From NCBI GenBank assembly GCA_964613305.1, contig CAZTII010000083.1, positions 1-6,658 of the forward strand: a stretch of 6,658 bases of DNA. Direction: 5' to 3'. Source of the stretch: CAZTII01 sp964613305 (lineage in GTDB: Bacteria; Bacillota_I; Bacilli_A; Erysipelotrichales; Erysipelotrichaceae). This document shows, piece after piece, positions 6,595 to 6,658 of the stretch. The first letter of the stretch is position 1. Each line of letters opens with the position of its first letter. Below the pieces are notes generated by a model. It worked only from the letters and a program-made list of their open reading frames with translations, did no database searches and had not been told where the DNA came from. The translations under genes were made by a program, and so were the position numbers.

Positions 6595-6606
6595 GGGTTC
6601 TATAAT
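6578..6606 (+). promoter_or_regulatory. candidate promoter for a gene beyond the window end
   Basis: TATAAT (6601-6606) with TTGTAT (6578-6583) exactly 17 bp upstream. The geometry matches the candidate operon promoter at 11-39. About 43 nt after the -10, AAAAAGG (6638-6644) precedes an ATG at 6650 by 5 nt, which could be the start of a gene cut by the window edge; three codons are too few to identify it. Confidence 0.4.
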
Positions 6607-6658
6607 CTATTGATACATTGTCGTTTTTACATCGTTGAAAAAGGTTAAAATGCTTTTC

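Noticed and set aside
1..6658. CRISPR array, tRNA, rRNA, insertion sequence or large riboswitch
   Set aside because: No regular repeats, tRNA-like cloverleaf, transposase or terminal repeats were found; non-coding space totals only a few short gaps.

Overview
The window is AT-rich, tightly packed bacterial DNA with strong Shine-Dalgarno sequences (GGAGGT, AAGGAG). Overlapping genes for an energy-coupling-factor (ECF) transporter are followed by truA. This points to a low-GC Bacillota (Firmicutes), possibly an Erysipelotrichia-like or Bacilli-like genome. The lineage is inferred from gene order and composition; no rRNA or other strong marker is present.

Positions 1-3278 hold a housekeeping operon on the + strand. 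After a candidate promoter come ecfA1, ecfA2 and ecfT, the shared energizing module of a group II ECF vitamin/metal importer, and then truA (tRNA pseudouridine synthase). Consecutive genes overlap by 25, 4 and 10 nt. The operon ends in a perfect 12-bp hairpin. No substrate-binding S component is present, so the module presumably serves S components encoded elsewhere.

Positions 3269-6568 hold a restriction-modification island. On the - strand are a Dam-like alpha-class adenine methyltransferase (DpnM type), a beta-class methyltransferase (DpnA type) and a DpnII/MboI-type endonuclease. This is the classic M1-M2-R order of GATC-specific DpnII systems, with a 3-nt gap and then a 20-nt overlap. 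Facing away from them on the + strand is a third, unrelated methyltransferase with motif order X-I-IV and an unusual HPPY catalytic motif. The 107-bp divergent intergenic region carries promoter elements for both directions and two inverted repeats that share TTAG/CTAA half-sites and overlap those elements.

Positions 6569-6658 contain no complete gene. There is a weak hairpin, a plausible TTGTAT-N17-TATAAT promoter, and possibly the first codons of a gene cut by the window edge.

How the parts would work together: the two GATC-type methyltransferases should protect host DNA from the DpnII-like nuclease, the DpnA-type enzyme perhaps acting on single-stranded or incoming DNA as in pneumococcus. 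The third methyltransferase is either an accessory of the island or an independent modification or epigenetic gene. Nothing here is clearly a new system. The most unusual parts are the third methyltransferase and the dyad-rich control region it shares with the DpnII-like operon.
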